Origin: Maridesulfovibrio sp.
GTDB lineage: Bacteria > Desulfobacterota > Desulfovibrionia > Desulfovibrionales > Desulfovibrionaceae
Direction: 5' to 3'
Assembly: GCF_963678865.1 (NCBI RefSeq)
Contig: NZ_OY787459.1
Span: 896,501-960,500, forward strand
Length of the DNA: 64,000 nucleotides
Shown here: positions 32,950 to 40,447 of the stretch, in pieces
Layout of the letters: every line of letters begins with the position of its first letter
Numbering within the stretch: position 1 is the first letter of the stretch
Notes under the pieces: generated by a model
Told to the model about the DNA's origin: nothing
The model's database searches: none
Seen by the model: only the letters and a program-made list of their open reading frames with translations
Translations under genes and position numbers: made by a program

Positions 32950-33543
32950 TCATTCTCCTTTATTAAAAATTTTTACTACGGACTCTCCGTCCTGATTATT
33001 CCTGACCGCACAAAAAATTGCAGCATCCACGCTTTTGTTATCCGCAGCCAGATAAGCTGCCTGCGGGAGGATTCCCGCTTTCCTGAAACCGGACCGTTCC
33101 GCCATGCGACAGGCCAAAACATTGGTCACTGGTATCAAACCCTTTATACAGTCAAACAGATATCCGCCCGCCACGTCAGTCACTGACAATAAATGGCGCA
33201 ATCCACCGCGCCCCATCTGCAAAGTTCCTTTGCCGTGAAATCCGGGCATGGAGGCAATGTGCACAAAACACGATTTCGGGGTAAATCCGTTCAACCAGAA
33301 CAATCCGGACGGTTCTCGATCCTTGAAGCCGAAAAAGAAATGCTGATCTTCACGGCGCACCAGTTGCTGAAAATCGCTGAAGGATTCCACGGTTCCGTCA
33401 TAAAAAATTACCGAAATCTGCCCGGCCTTACGCATTATTTCCCAGAACCAGTGCAAATGCCCGTCCGTGAGGGCTTCTGTGCCGTCAAAGTCCCGGAATT
33501 TATAGAAGGTGAAACCTCCCTCCACTTCAAAACCATACATCAT
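32950..33543 (-). CDS. GNAT-like phage protein
   Basis: 197 residues. The order of strands and helices suggests an acetyltransferase-like fold: FFGFKDREPSGLFWLNGF, FVHIASMPGFHGKGTLQMG, IKGLIPVTNVLACRMAERSGFRKAGIL, the last recalling the end of GNAT domains (AxRxAERxGF). A GxGx acetyl-CoA loop is only weakly present. The start overlaps the terminase stop by 4 nt, with GGAG upstream. Proteins like this are frequent in podoviral head modules; substrate unknown. Confidence 0.5.
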   Translation of the reverse strand: MMYGFEVEGGFTFYKFRDFDGTEALTDGHLHWFWEIMRKAGQISVIFYDGTVESFSDFQQLVRREDQHFFFGFKDREPSGLFWLNGFTPKSCFVHIASMPGFHGKGTLQMGRGGLRHLLSVTDVAGGYLFDCIKGLIPVTNVLACRMAERSGFRKAGILPQAAYLAADNKSVDAAIFCAVRNNQDGESVVKIFNKGE

Positions 33544-35081
33544 CCGACTCCTGTAAAAATATCGTAATCCATCAATCCCTGCATATCTTCCTGCTGTTCC
33601 AGCACATGCTGCTGTTTTGGAAAAACCGCCCCCAGTGCCGGGTCCAGAATACGGGCCATGCAGTCCAGCATGTCGTCGTGCGGTGCCACGGGAAAAGCAA
33701 GATATTCATCGTCTATAAACTCACGTACCAGATCGCGCTCCCGACCCTGATGATCAATGAACCGCGCCCGCCAAGGCAGGTAAAACCGGGACTGCTCAAA
33801 GAGTGGAACCAGCTTTCTGATGCGATCTGTTTTGGGTACATTTCCGCCCAGCGGGTCAATGGCAAAACGGTAGTTCTGCTCATTCATTACGTACTGCATG
33901 TGCTCCACATCCGCCTGTTGGCCGTACTTTTCATACCCTACAGCAAGCGGCGAATAGGCTCGGTGCAAGCGAAACAAAGCCCGAGCACGCTCTGTAAGAT
34001 TGAGCCGGTCACGAATACCATCGATAAGGTAATAATTACGGTCCGGTCCCAGACCGATAACCAGCATTACAGTGTAATCACTACCGGATTTCTTCTCACT
34101 TGCCGGGTCCACAAGTAGGTATCTATTGAATTGAGGCCAGCGGGTTTTACCATTGCTGTCGCGTGGGTCCCAGCGACAGATCCATTCTTCACGGAAGCCC
34201 TGCACATCGTCCGCGCGCGGATCCTGCATCATCTGGCATCCGAACACATATGGTCCCATCTCCCGGCGCTTGGTCTGTAATTGTTCTTTAGTCAGCAGAA
34301 CAGGCTCACCTTCCAAGGTCCCGTCAAAAGTTGCCGGATAGATACGTGGAATTGCGGCCTGACGCTTCATGATCTCGCGATAGGTATCGTTAAAATGATA
34401 ACGGGTTCCGATATAACGCTTTATGCCTTCGCGAGTGCCGAGGTTGATGGACAGCGCCCATGCCTCGGTGGTCTTGAAAATCATATCCGGGGATGAAACC
34501 GATTCACGGGTAACCACATCGTCATATATGAGCCGGGAAAAATGCTTACCTGTAGGCTGTCCGTCCACCAATCCCCATGCCTCCACAGTGGCCTCCTTAG
34601 GATTTGATTTACGTTTGACAATGATCCCGTCCTCCTCCGACCATTTTGGTGAATCTTTTTTTGGATTGTTCCAGAGCACATCGGGATAGCATTGTTTAAG
34701 CAACTCATTGCGCTCAAATTCCTGCTTGATCTGTCGCAGGAAACCCTTGGCTACAGGCCGGGTATGACTGAAAATTCCTACGGTAACTTCCGGGTCACGC
34801 AAAATATCCTGAACGGTCAACGCAAAGGTGATTATGGTAGATTTGTAATGCTCACGGGACCAGAGATCGAGGCACCCGTCCGGTTTTGCCTGCACGTCAC
34901 GGCAACGTTCAAAAACCCATTCCCGGTTGGCATCGGCACGCCCAAGCAAACGTGTCAGCAGAAAAAACAAATCATTTCGCCCTAGCTCCGCCATAACCTG
35001 CAAAGGCTGTTTCTTTTCTTCCGCCTCGTGCAGGATTTCCGCATACCATTTATTGGCGCTGCCCAGATCCGTAAACTTCAT
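33540..35081 (-). CDS. Phage terminase large subunit
   Basis: 513 residues. The ATPase half has a variant Walker A (LWSREHYKSTIITF) near residue 75 and Walker B (SRLIYDDVVT) near 190. The nuclease half carries the Asp-rich strands LLVDPASEKKSGSDYTVMLVIG and the final APHDDMLDCMAR, as in T7-like terminases. The enzyme packages DNA into the prohead. The SD GGGAGAAG precedes the ATG at 35081. The reading frame is intact. It overlaps its presumed small partner by 32 nt upstream and the GNAT-like gene by 4 nt downstream. Confidence 0.88.
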   Translation of the reverse strand: MKFTDLGSANKWYAEILHEAEEKKQPLQVMAELGRNDLFFLLTRLLGRADANREWVFERCRDVQAKPDGCLDLWSREHYKSTIITFALTVQDILRDPEVTVGIFSHTRPVAKGFLRQIKQEFERNELLKQCYPDVLWNNPKKDSPKWSEEDGIIVKRKSNPKEATVEAWGLVDGQPTGKHFSRLIYDDVVTRESVSSPDMIFKTTEAWALSINLGTREGIKRYIGTRYHFNDTYREIMKRQAAIPRIYPATFDGTLEGEPVLLTKEQLQTKRREMGPYVFGCQMMQDPRADDVQGFREEWICRWDPRDSNGKTRWPQFNRYLLVDPASEKKSGSDYTVMLVIGLGPDRNYYLIDGIRDRLNLTERARALFRLHRAYSPLAVGYEKYGQQADVEHMQYVMNEQNYRFAIDPLGGNVPKTDRIRKLVPLFEQSRFYLPWRARFIDHQGRERDLVREFIDDEYLAFPVAPHDDMLDCMARILDPALGAVFPKQQHVLEQQEDMQGLMDYDIFTGVG

Positions 35082-35406
35082 CGAGCTTCTCCCTCAGTTC
35101 CGGGCTGATCGTGCGGCTTTTCTTCGTGTCTTTTGCTGCTGTGCCCTCCTTTTTTACGTCTCCGATGCCCCATGCCTTGCGCTCCATATCGTGACGTTTA
35201 TGCATAATATCGAGCTTGGCTTTCAGGTCCTTGACCATATCAGAATCATCGCCCTCTACCGCCAGTGCGAATACCTCCCGGAACCGGTCCAGCTCCTCTT
35301 TCTGTTTTTTTATGACTTCATTTTTGGTCACTGTTTTCTCCGAAAATACTTTTGATTTGATGCGCTTCGCGCTTTTGATTGCTCTGATTTCGTCTCCGGC
35401 GGCCAA
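35050..35406 (-). CDS. Candidate terminase small subunit
   Basis: 118 residues; the first codon is TTG at 35406, about 10 nt after AAGGTGA, because no ATG occurs in the first 60 codons. The protein is basic and helical with a coiled-coil middle (VIKKQKEELDRFREVFALAVEG, DLKAKLDIMHKRHDME). It has no recognised domain. The assignment rests on its place directly before, and overlapping, the terminase large subunit. Confidence 0.45.
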   Translation of the reverse strand: MAAGDEIRAIKSAKRIKSKVFSEKTVTKNEVIKKQKEELDRFREVFALAVEGDDSDMVKDLKAKLDIMHKRHDMERKAWGIGDVKKEGTAAKDTKKSRTISPELREKLDEVYGSGQRQ

Positions 35407-35484
35407 AAGGGATAATCACCTTTGCAATCCCTGATTGCTTAGTTGAGATTCCTTTGGGCAGAGGAACGGAACCATTTATCATTG

Positions 35485-35709
35485 CTAATGAATCCATTTA
35501 TCTTCAGCGAAACAGGAAATTCCTACTTCCGCCAGCTTCATACATTTGCGGCAAAGCCGGGCTTTGCGAATTAACTTCTTCCCGCCGAAACGAATCTCAA
35601 TCATGAACGGCTTCAACACATCCGTTCGTCCGCAACGCTCACAACGCTCGCCTTCAAACATTCCGCCGATACCTGCCGAAACATCAGACGGAATTGCAAC
35701 CCCGTTCAT
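35485..35709 (-). CDS. Small zinc-ribbon phage protein
   Basis: 74 residues. Two Cys pairs (CERCGRTD, then CRKCMKL), 29 residues apart, suggest one zinc ribbon. A GAGG site precedes the ATG, and the start overlaps the stop of the gene before it by 4 nt. Function not recognised. Between it and the next gene (35407-35484) nothing is seen. Confidence 0.55.
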   Translation of the reverse strand: MNGVAIPSDVSAGIGGMFEGERCERCGRTDVLKPFMIEIRFGGKKLIRKARLCRKCMKLAEVGISCFAEDKWIH

Positions 35710-35915
35710 TTGAACGCCTCATAAGCCACGCGCCCGGCAATACCTGCAACGACTGCAGCAGTCCCCCAGACAGCCCTTTCAAGATTACGGAATTTTTCAG
35801 CATGGGTGTGACAGCGCCGCGCCCCGTTAATCTCCGCAATGTCTTCCTGAATGGACTTGACCCGTTCATCTATGCGGATAAGCAGGTCCTGCAATTCACT
35901 CCTTTCCTCAACCAT
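35706..35915 (-). CDS. Small coiled-coil membrane protein of the lysis region
   Basis: 69 residues from the ATG at 35915, with GGAGGGAG upstream; a longer frame to 35975 lies within the holin gene. Residues 1-40 form a coiled coil (LQDLLIRIDERVKSIQEDI) and the C-terminus one helix (VWGTAAVVAGIAGRVAYEAF), the layout of small phage membrane proteins such as DUF1515/XhlA-like holin partners. It overlaps the holin stop by 8 nt. Confidence 0.55.
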   Translation of the reverse strand: MVEERSELQDLLIRIDERVKSIQEDIAEINGARRCHTHAEKFRNLERAVWGTAAVVAGIAGRVAYEAFK

Positions 35916-36297
35916 TTTTCTCCCTCCATGTTTTTGCAACCTTTTCGGCGCTGCGCCCGACCACATACCCTCCAAGCCCCAATTCCATCAGCGACCATAA
36001 TTGCGCTGGCAGTTCCAGCTGCGGAGCTTTAGTCCAAAACAAGGCCAGATAGGGATAAAGCAGATAATTATTTGCCACGATAGCAACAATGGTCAGCATC
36101 AGGATCGGGCGCCATGAACGCTGCAACCAGTTACCGGACATCTCCGCCAGCATGATTCTGACCCGTACTTCAAGATCGGCTAGCTCACCTTTTTTTTGCA
36201 TTTCCATAAGCCGAAGCTTGGCTTTTTCACGCTCTCCGGCATCAGGCCAGATCTTATCGATGATGGTTGAACCAATATCGAGAATTGAACCGATCAT
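35908..36297 (-). CDS. Phage holin of the 3TM (GTA-type) family
   Basis: 129 residues. It starts MIGSILDIGSTIIDKIWPDAG, has a charged helix (EREKAKLRLMEMQKKGELADLE) and then SWRPILMLTIVAIVANNYL with two or three membrane helices, as in the 3TM holin family. Holins open the inner membrane so that an endolysin can reach the wall. No endolysin gene is found nearby. The SD GAGGTGG precedes the ATG, which overlaps the upstream stop. Confidence 0.8.
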   Translation of the reverse strand: MIGSILDIGSTIIDKIWPDAGEREKAKLRLMEMQKKGELADLEVRVRIMLAEMSGNWLQRSWRPILMLTIVAIVANNYLLYPYLALFWTKAPQLELPAQLWSLMELGLGGYVVGRSAEKVAKTWREKNG

Positions 36298-36503
36298 TCC
36301 ACCACCTCAGATCCTCGTCCGGGTCCGCTGCGCTGCGGACTGTTATAAATTGGTCTTACCTTCTGACGTTTGTAGTCGAGTAACGAATTCCCGGACTCAA
36401 GCCACTCGGGATGCTCCTCAATAAATGATGCATAGTTTTTGATCATTTGCCGCGTCTCCAACGGATAAAGCGCGGCAAGTGTTTCAGCCTTAATTTCTTT
36501 CAT
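36294..36503 (-). CDS. Small phage-remnant protein, first gene of the operon
   Basis: 69 residues, not recognised. The strong SD AAAGGAGG precedes the ATG by 8 nt. It is mostly helical (MKEIKAETLAALYPLETRQ, IKNYASFIEEHPEWLESG). It begins the minus-strand phage operon, 37 nt after a nested inverted repeat. Confidence 0.55.
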   Translation of the reverse strand: MKEIKAETLAALYPLETRQMIKNYASFIEEHPEWLESGNSLLDYKRQKVRPIYNSPQRSGPGRGSEVVE

Positions 36504-36539
36504 AATTCTGTCCTCCTTTAGCTATAAGATAATTAGCCG

Positions 36540-36571
36540 GGCGGACCTGAGTCAGGTGACTCGTGTCCGCC
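36540..36571. promoter_or_regulatory. Nested inverted repeat upstream of the phage operon
   Basis: GGCGGAC at 36540-36546 pairs with GTCCGCC at 36565-36571. Inside, AGTCA at 36550-36554 pairs with TGACT at 36557-36561. The double symmetry could be a repressor operator or an mRNA leader structure. There is no T run after it, so it is not a typical terminator. Confidence 0.45.
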
Positions 36572-36597
36572 ATGAAGACTTTTTTGAAATTCAGGCA

Positions 36598-36631
36598 AAA
36601 AAAAATCCTCCCCGGCCAAAACCGGGAAGGA
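36598..36631 (-). terminator. Terminator of the rhodanese-TauE operon
   Basis: On the minus strand TCCTTCCCGG and CCGGGGAGGA form a 10-bp stem with a 6-nt loop, followed by nine T. It lies 36 nt after the TauE stop at 36667. Confidence 0.9.
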
Positions 36632-36666
36632 AATTCACAAATCCTATGGAATAAAGATTTAAATTA

Positions 36667-37422
36667 TTAATTCAAAACAACAGACCATAGTAGTTTTATA
36701 CCCAGCAGGATAAGTACCCCGCCGAGAAATTTCTTTACCGTGGCCGGTTTCATCTTAGCGTGCATAGCCTTTGTTCCCAGATATCCGCCCCCCCAGGCTG
36801 CCAATCCGGCAAAAACAAGCAATCTGACTGAAACCGAACCCATCAAGGCATAAGCCGCAAAAGCAATGATAGATGAAAAAGGAACGGCAAAAGCGGTGAC
36901 AGTAGCCACCTTCTTGGGATTGAAACCCTGCAGAACCATCAGCGGCGAGATGACTCCACCACCGCCGACACCAAGCAGTCCGGAAATAAATCCCGCCAGA
37001 ACCCCAACCCCAAAAGGGCCGAAGAAAGGACGGTCCTCTCGGAACTGATCCTTATATTTAGAAGCCTTGAAGAAAAGCATCATCGTCCCGGAAAAACACA
37101 GGAAACTGATAAAAAACAGCATCAATAACTTCAAAGGCAGAAAATGCCCGATCCAGGCACCGACCGGAGCCATAATCACAGAGGCCAGTACGATGGGAAC
37201 TCCCATCCGGAAATCAAGACGTTTTTCTTTAATATTGGAGTAGGTAGCCCCTATCATGCTGAGAGCATTTACAAAAAGGCCTGTCGGACGTGCCAGATTG
37301 AAAGGGACCCCCATCCATGTCAATATAGGGATAAGCACCACCGCCGAGCCCACTCCGCCAAGCGCAAAAACAAAACTCAGCACAAATGAAACTAAAGCGA
37401 TGCCCACAGTAAGCATATCCAT
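36667..37422 (-). CDS. TauE/SafE-family anion exporter
   Basis: 251 residues with about eight transmembrane helices. The two family repeats are seen: FALGGVGSAVVLIPILTWMG near the start and AGFISGLLGVGGGGVISPLM in the middle, each with the Gly-rich loop. The family exports sulfite, sulfonates and related organic anions. The rhodanese gene ends 2 nt before its start, so the two are one operon, in which the rhodanese would handle sulfane sulfur or sulfite and the exporter remove the product. No strong ribosome site is seen, which fits translational coupling. Confidence 0.88.
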   Translation of the reverse strand: MDMLTVGIALVSFVLSFVFALGGVGSAVVLIPILTWMGVPFNLARPTGLFVNALSMIGATYSNIKEKRLDFRMGVPIVLASVIMAPVGAWIGHFLPLKLLMLFFISFLCFSGTMMLFFKASKYKDQFREDRPFFGPFGVGVLAGFISGLLGVGGGGVISPLMVLQGFNPKKVATVTAFAVPFSSIIAFAAYALMGSVSVRLLVFAGLAAWGGGYLGTKAMHAKMKPATVKKFLGGVLILLGIKLLWSVVLN

Positions 37423-37424
37423 GA

Positions 37425-37805
37425 CTACATTTTACCTAACGGTCCGGGTTTGAAAGCCTTGATAATATCTTCCATTGAAGCTGCCATACCTTTTACCTGA
37501 TCAAATCCATGCGCGCGGAGCAGAGTGTACGCCACAGCAGAACGAAAAACTGAAGAACAGTAAGCCACTACCATCTTATCTTTGGGTAACTCGTTCATAC
37601 GAGCAGGCAATTCATGCAGCGGAATATGTTTGGCGAAAGGCAGCACTAGGTAATTCATTTCCTTATCGGTACGCACATCAAGAAAAACCACATTTTCCTG
37701 TCCATTACCTAATACTTTACGCATTCCTTCAACGCTCATGGTATGTTTACCGGAACTCAAAAAATCAAAATCCATTTCAGCGACAGCATCATCAAGAACT
37801 TTCAT
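37425..37805 (-). CDS. Rhodanese-domain protein
   Basis: 126 residues from the ATG at 37805 with GGAG 7 nt upstream; an ATG four codons earlier overlaps that site. It is a single rhodanese fold: VVFLDVRTDKEMNY, LPFAKHIPLHELPARM, the active-site loop with Cys in VVAYCSSVFRS, and ALLRAHGFDQVKGM-type end. It probably carries sulfane sulfur as a Cys persulfide in the cytosol. It is followed by the TauE-type exporter. A 24-bp inverted repeat lies 25 nt before its start. Confidence 0.85.
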   Translation of the reverse strand: MKVLDDAVAEMDFDFLSSGKHTMSVEGMRKVLGNGQENVVFLDVRTDKEMNYLVLPFAKHIPLHELPARMNELPKDKMVVAYCSSVFRSAVAYTLLRAHGFDQVKGMAASMEDIIKAFKPGPLGKM

Positions 37806-37829
37806 TTCAGACTCCATTTGTATGAATAT

Positions 37830-37888
37830 GGTTATTTGGCAAAATCACCAAATTAAAAGCAGGAATTTGGTAATATTGCCAAATAACC
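37830..37888. promoter_or_regulatory. Large palindromic operator upstream of the rhodanese-TauE operon
   Basis: Two 24-nt arms at 37830-37853 and 37865-37888 are inverted copies matching at 22 of 24 positions, separated by 11 nt. Each arm is itself a short palindrome, ATTTGG-N8-CCAAAT, so there are two copies of the same site on one face. This is typical of tandem operators for a dimeric repressor such as an ArsR-type sulfur sensor. No regulator gene lies next to it. Confidence 0.6.
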
Positions 37889-37905
37889 TAGAAGTCAAGA
37901 AAGCA

Positions 37906-38871
37906 TTACATCCGCACCAGAACTTTCAAAGCCCCTTTGCTCATAGCCTGACCGAAAGCTCTTTTGAAATCAGTAAAATCATATTCGGCTTCAATCAAAC
38001 CACTCACATCAATCAGCCTCTGCTCCAATACGCTAATTACCAGCCCTATATTCCCGCAACGGGACCCGATTATCGAAATTTCATCCACAACCAATTTGGC
38101 AAGATTAATGGAGCTGGGCAGGTGCGAAGTGGTCTTAGCCACAACGGTCCCTTCAGGACGTACAAAATCAAGAGCATAATTAATGCCCTGTTCGCTGCCT
38201 GTGGCTTCCACAACCAGATCAAATTTATCCCACCGGGAGGCAAGCTCAGTCAATTCTTCAGGATCACTGATGCAATAAGTCTTCACACCCTGCTTAGCGG
38301 CAATAGCAAGCTTTTCCTCATGCTTACCCACGAGCAAGACATTGGGATTATACAATTTCAAGGCAATAGCAGTAAGTAAGCCCAACTTACCATCACCGAG
38401 AACCATAACCCGCATGTCAGCGGTTACATGAATCTGCTGGCTCACCTCTAACCCTGCGGCCAAAGGTTCAGCAAAGACTGCCACCCGGTCCTCAACTTTA
38501 TCCGGCACTACAACAAGATTTTTTACAGGAACCTTCAAATATTCAGCAAATGCACCGTCATGATTAACAATGCCGATAACGGTCCGGTTCGCTGCGTGAC
38601 GGGGGTCACCTTCAAAAGATCCAACCGGGCAATTGATATCCGCCACCACCCGCTTGCCAAGCAACTCCGGACTGCCCGGACACTCCTCCACCTCGGCTAC
38701 AAACTCATGTCCCGGCACACCTGAAAAACCGTAATACCCCTTATGCAATTCAATATCAGTATTGCATATACCGACCAGACGGACTTTAAGTAAAGCTTCA
38801 CCCTCTGCAACTTGCGGCTTATTCCGCTCAACAAAATTAATTTCCCCATCTTCAAAATAAATTGCGCGCAT
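37906..38871 (-). CDS. Medium-chain dehydrogenase without the structural zinc site
   Basis: 321 residues. The catalytic zinc ligands are kept (Cys in VGICNTDIELH, His-Glu in GVPGHEFVAEV). The usual four-Cys structural lobe is reduced to a single Cys (NCPVGSFEGDPRH). The nucleotide-binding domain starts near 150 with VMVLGDGKLGLLTAIA. The family oxidises or reduces alcohols, polyols or related metabolites with NAD(P); the substrate is not evident. The SD AAAGGAG is 5 nt before the ATG. The gene stands alone between a divergent-free gap and the operator region. Confidence 0.8.
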   Translation of the reverse strand: MRAIYFEDGEINFVERNKPQVAEGEALLKVRLVGICNTDIELHKGYYGFSGVPGHEFVAEVEECPGSPELLGKRVVADINCPVGSFEGDPRHAANRTVIGIVNHDGAFAEYLKVPVKNLVVVPDKVEDRVAVFAEPLAAGLEVSQQIHVTADMRVMVLGDGKLGLLTAIALKLYNPNVLLVGKHEEKLAIAAKQGVKTYCISDPEELTELASRWDKFDLVVEATGSEQGINYALDFVRPEGTVVAKTTSHLPSSINLAKLVVDEISIIGSRCGNIGLVISVLEQRLIDVSGLIEAEYDFTDFKRAFGQAMSKGALKVLVRM

Positions 38872-38949
38872 TTATTCTCCTTTGAAAATATTTATGTGCA
38901 ATCATAACAACAAGTTCAAACACAGCCAAGCTCTGCATCAACCCAAAAA

Positions 38950-38977
38950 AAGAAGCCGGTCCAAGGACCGGCTTCTT
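38950..38977 (-). terminator. Terminator of the 40237-39003 operon
   Basis: AAGAAGCCGGTCC and GGACCGGCTTCTT form a 13-bp stem with a 2-nt apex; on the minus strand it runs into TTTTTTT. It lies 26 nt beyond the stop at 39003. Confidence 0.88.
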
Positions 38978-39002
38978 GAAAAGAAACATTATTCAGACGA
39001 AA

Positions 39003-39995
39003 TTAATCGTGAATATCCACATAAACAAGAGTCTGGTTTAAGAGCTGGTAAGCAATTTCCCCAAAGGTGATAGGGCCAACAAAAGGATCTGTCTTTTTGC
39101 CTTCCAATTCGGAATAGAGGTAATTGAGAATGCAGTTGCAGGAAAAAGCAATTTTCTTACCTGCAACATTGTTATCCATCAACTGCTTGCTGAAAGCCGC
39201 GGCATAATCACTTAATGATTTTGCGTGCTTATAGCGCACACCGGAAAAAACAGGCGCATAAAAGCTGACTCCATCTTCAGCTGACACTGCCTGAAAACTG
39301 GTGTTGATAAGAGCGCCGTAATAATCAGCAACAAGCGGCAACTTTGTATCAAGGCCTTGCTCAGCAATGTATTCCGCGAAATTCTTTTTGACCCCGTTAA
39401 CCATAACGTATTCAGTGGCAAAAGCATCCTGATTAAAGGTCAAAGTATCACCTTCAGCTTGTTCAAAGATATTAACGATTCCCACATCAACAGTCTTTCC
39501 GGGAATCAAGTCAACATGCATTACCAAAGCTTCATCTTCATAACTGTTACCGGTAGCTCCGCTGAAAACCTTGGGTTTAACTTTTCCGAGGTCATCCAGC
39601 AATACACCGGATATCCAACCGACTAACGGCTGGGATCCGAAATCCTTATAATTTGGAGCGTTGAGAGCAAAGGAAACATGAGCTGGGCTTGAAGCAGGAA
39701 TAATAATAAAACTGAATCCACCGTCCCCGGCATCAACATACACATTTCCAAGATCATCCTGATCATATTTTTTCAAAGTAACAGAAGCAGCAACGTCAGA
39801 TATATCCGTCACAAACACCTGTTCCTGTGTAACCAGCCCGCCTTTGGAAGTAGAAATGAAATACGGAATAGTTCCACCAATCCACTTTCCCTTCGGAAGC
39901 TTGGCTAGAAGGGTTTCATCTCCGGCAATCAGAAGGGTTTTGCCATCAGCAATCATATCCATGGTTTCTTTGATGCTACAAAGTACTTGATTCAT
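39003..39995 (-). CDS. Conserved protein of unknown function (weakly FIST-like)
   Basis: 330 residues that I cannot assign with certainty. The fold seems alpha/beta with repeated strands (GKTLLIAGDETLLAKLPKG, WIGGTIPYFISTSKGG, FSFIIIPASSPAHVSFAL). The C-terminal part (IAFSCNCILNYLYSELEGK, then VGPITFGEIAYQLLNQTLVYV) resembles the end of FIST sensory domains, in which a related FGEI motif occurs. No signal peptide or membrane helix is seen. The SD AGGAGG lies 6 nt before the ATG. It follows the 77-residue gene by 8 nt. Confidence 0.5.
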   Translation of the reverse strand: MNQVLCSIKETMDMIADGKTLLIAGDETLLAKLPKGKWIGGTIPYFISTSKGGLVTQEQVFVTDISDVAASVTLKKYDQDDLGNVYVDAGDGGFSFIIIPASSPAHVSFALNAPNYKDFGSQPLVGWISGVLLDDLGKVKPKVFSGATGNSYEDEALVMHVDLIPGKTVDVGIVNIFEQAEGDTLTFNQDAFATEYVMVNGVKKNFAEYIAEQGLDTKLPLVADYYGALINTSFQAVSAEDGVSFYAPVFSGVRYKHAKSLSDYAAAFSKQLMDNNVAGKKIAFSCNCILNYLYSELEGKKTDPFVGPITFGEIAYQLLNQTLVYVDIHD

Positions 39996-40003
39996 AACCC
40001 CTC

Positions 40004-40237
40004 CTAACCGAACATGGTTTGCAGATCTTCCTTAGCCGAAGCGTTGTCTGCATTCTTGGTGTAAATAGCGTGAAGTTCAGCAACAGCTTTGGACACATTG
40101 TCAGCGGAGCCATCAGCCTTAACATTGCGCATAAGACGGCCTAGCAGAATTTTTGCAGCAAGAAACTTCAAGGTATAAGTTTTCTTGCCAGTTACAATTT
40201 CTTTCCACCTGGAGTTTGAACTCGGAGGAACACCCAT
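40004..40237 (-). CDS. Small helical protein of unknown function
   Basis: 77 residues from the ATG at 40237, which is 7 nt after GGAGGG; the ATG five codons earlier overlaps that site. It is helical and basic (YTLKFLAAKILLGRLMRNVKAD, then VAELHAIYTKNADNA). It has no recognised domain. It lies 8 nt before the larger unknown gene and is probably its partner. Confidence 0.55.
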   Translation of the reverse strand: MGVPPSSNSRWKEIVTGKKTYTLKFLAAKILLGRLMRNVKADGSADNVSKAVAELHAIYTKNADNASAKEDLQTMFG

Positions 40238-40387
40238 CAAAATACCCTCCATTTTAATTTGATTCTCAACTCACTTAACCCTAATGATAGGATTAATAGT
40301 ACTTCAACCTCAACGATTAACCAAACCATAGCATCGTGCGGCGATATTGTCTTGCCTTTTAAAAAAAATATATCCATACACATAAAA

Positions 40388-40420
40388 AACCCCGGCCACG
40401 AAAACAACGCAACCGGGGAG
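40388..40420 (-). terminator. Terminator of hpnA
   Basis: CCCCGG and CCGGGG close a hairpin with a partly paired inner part; on the minus strand it is followed by TTTTTT. It lies about 28 nt after the hpnA stop. Confidence 0.7.
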
Positions 40421-40447
40421 AAATTGATTTTTTTGACAAAAAAAGAA

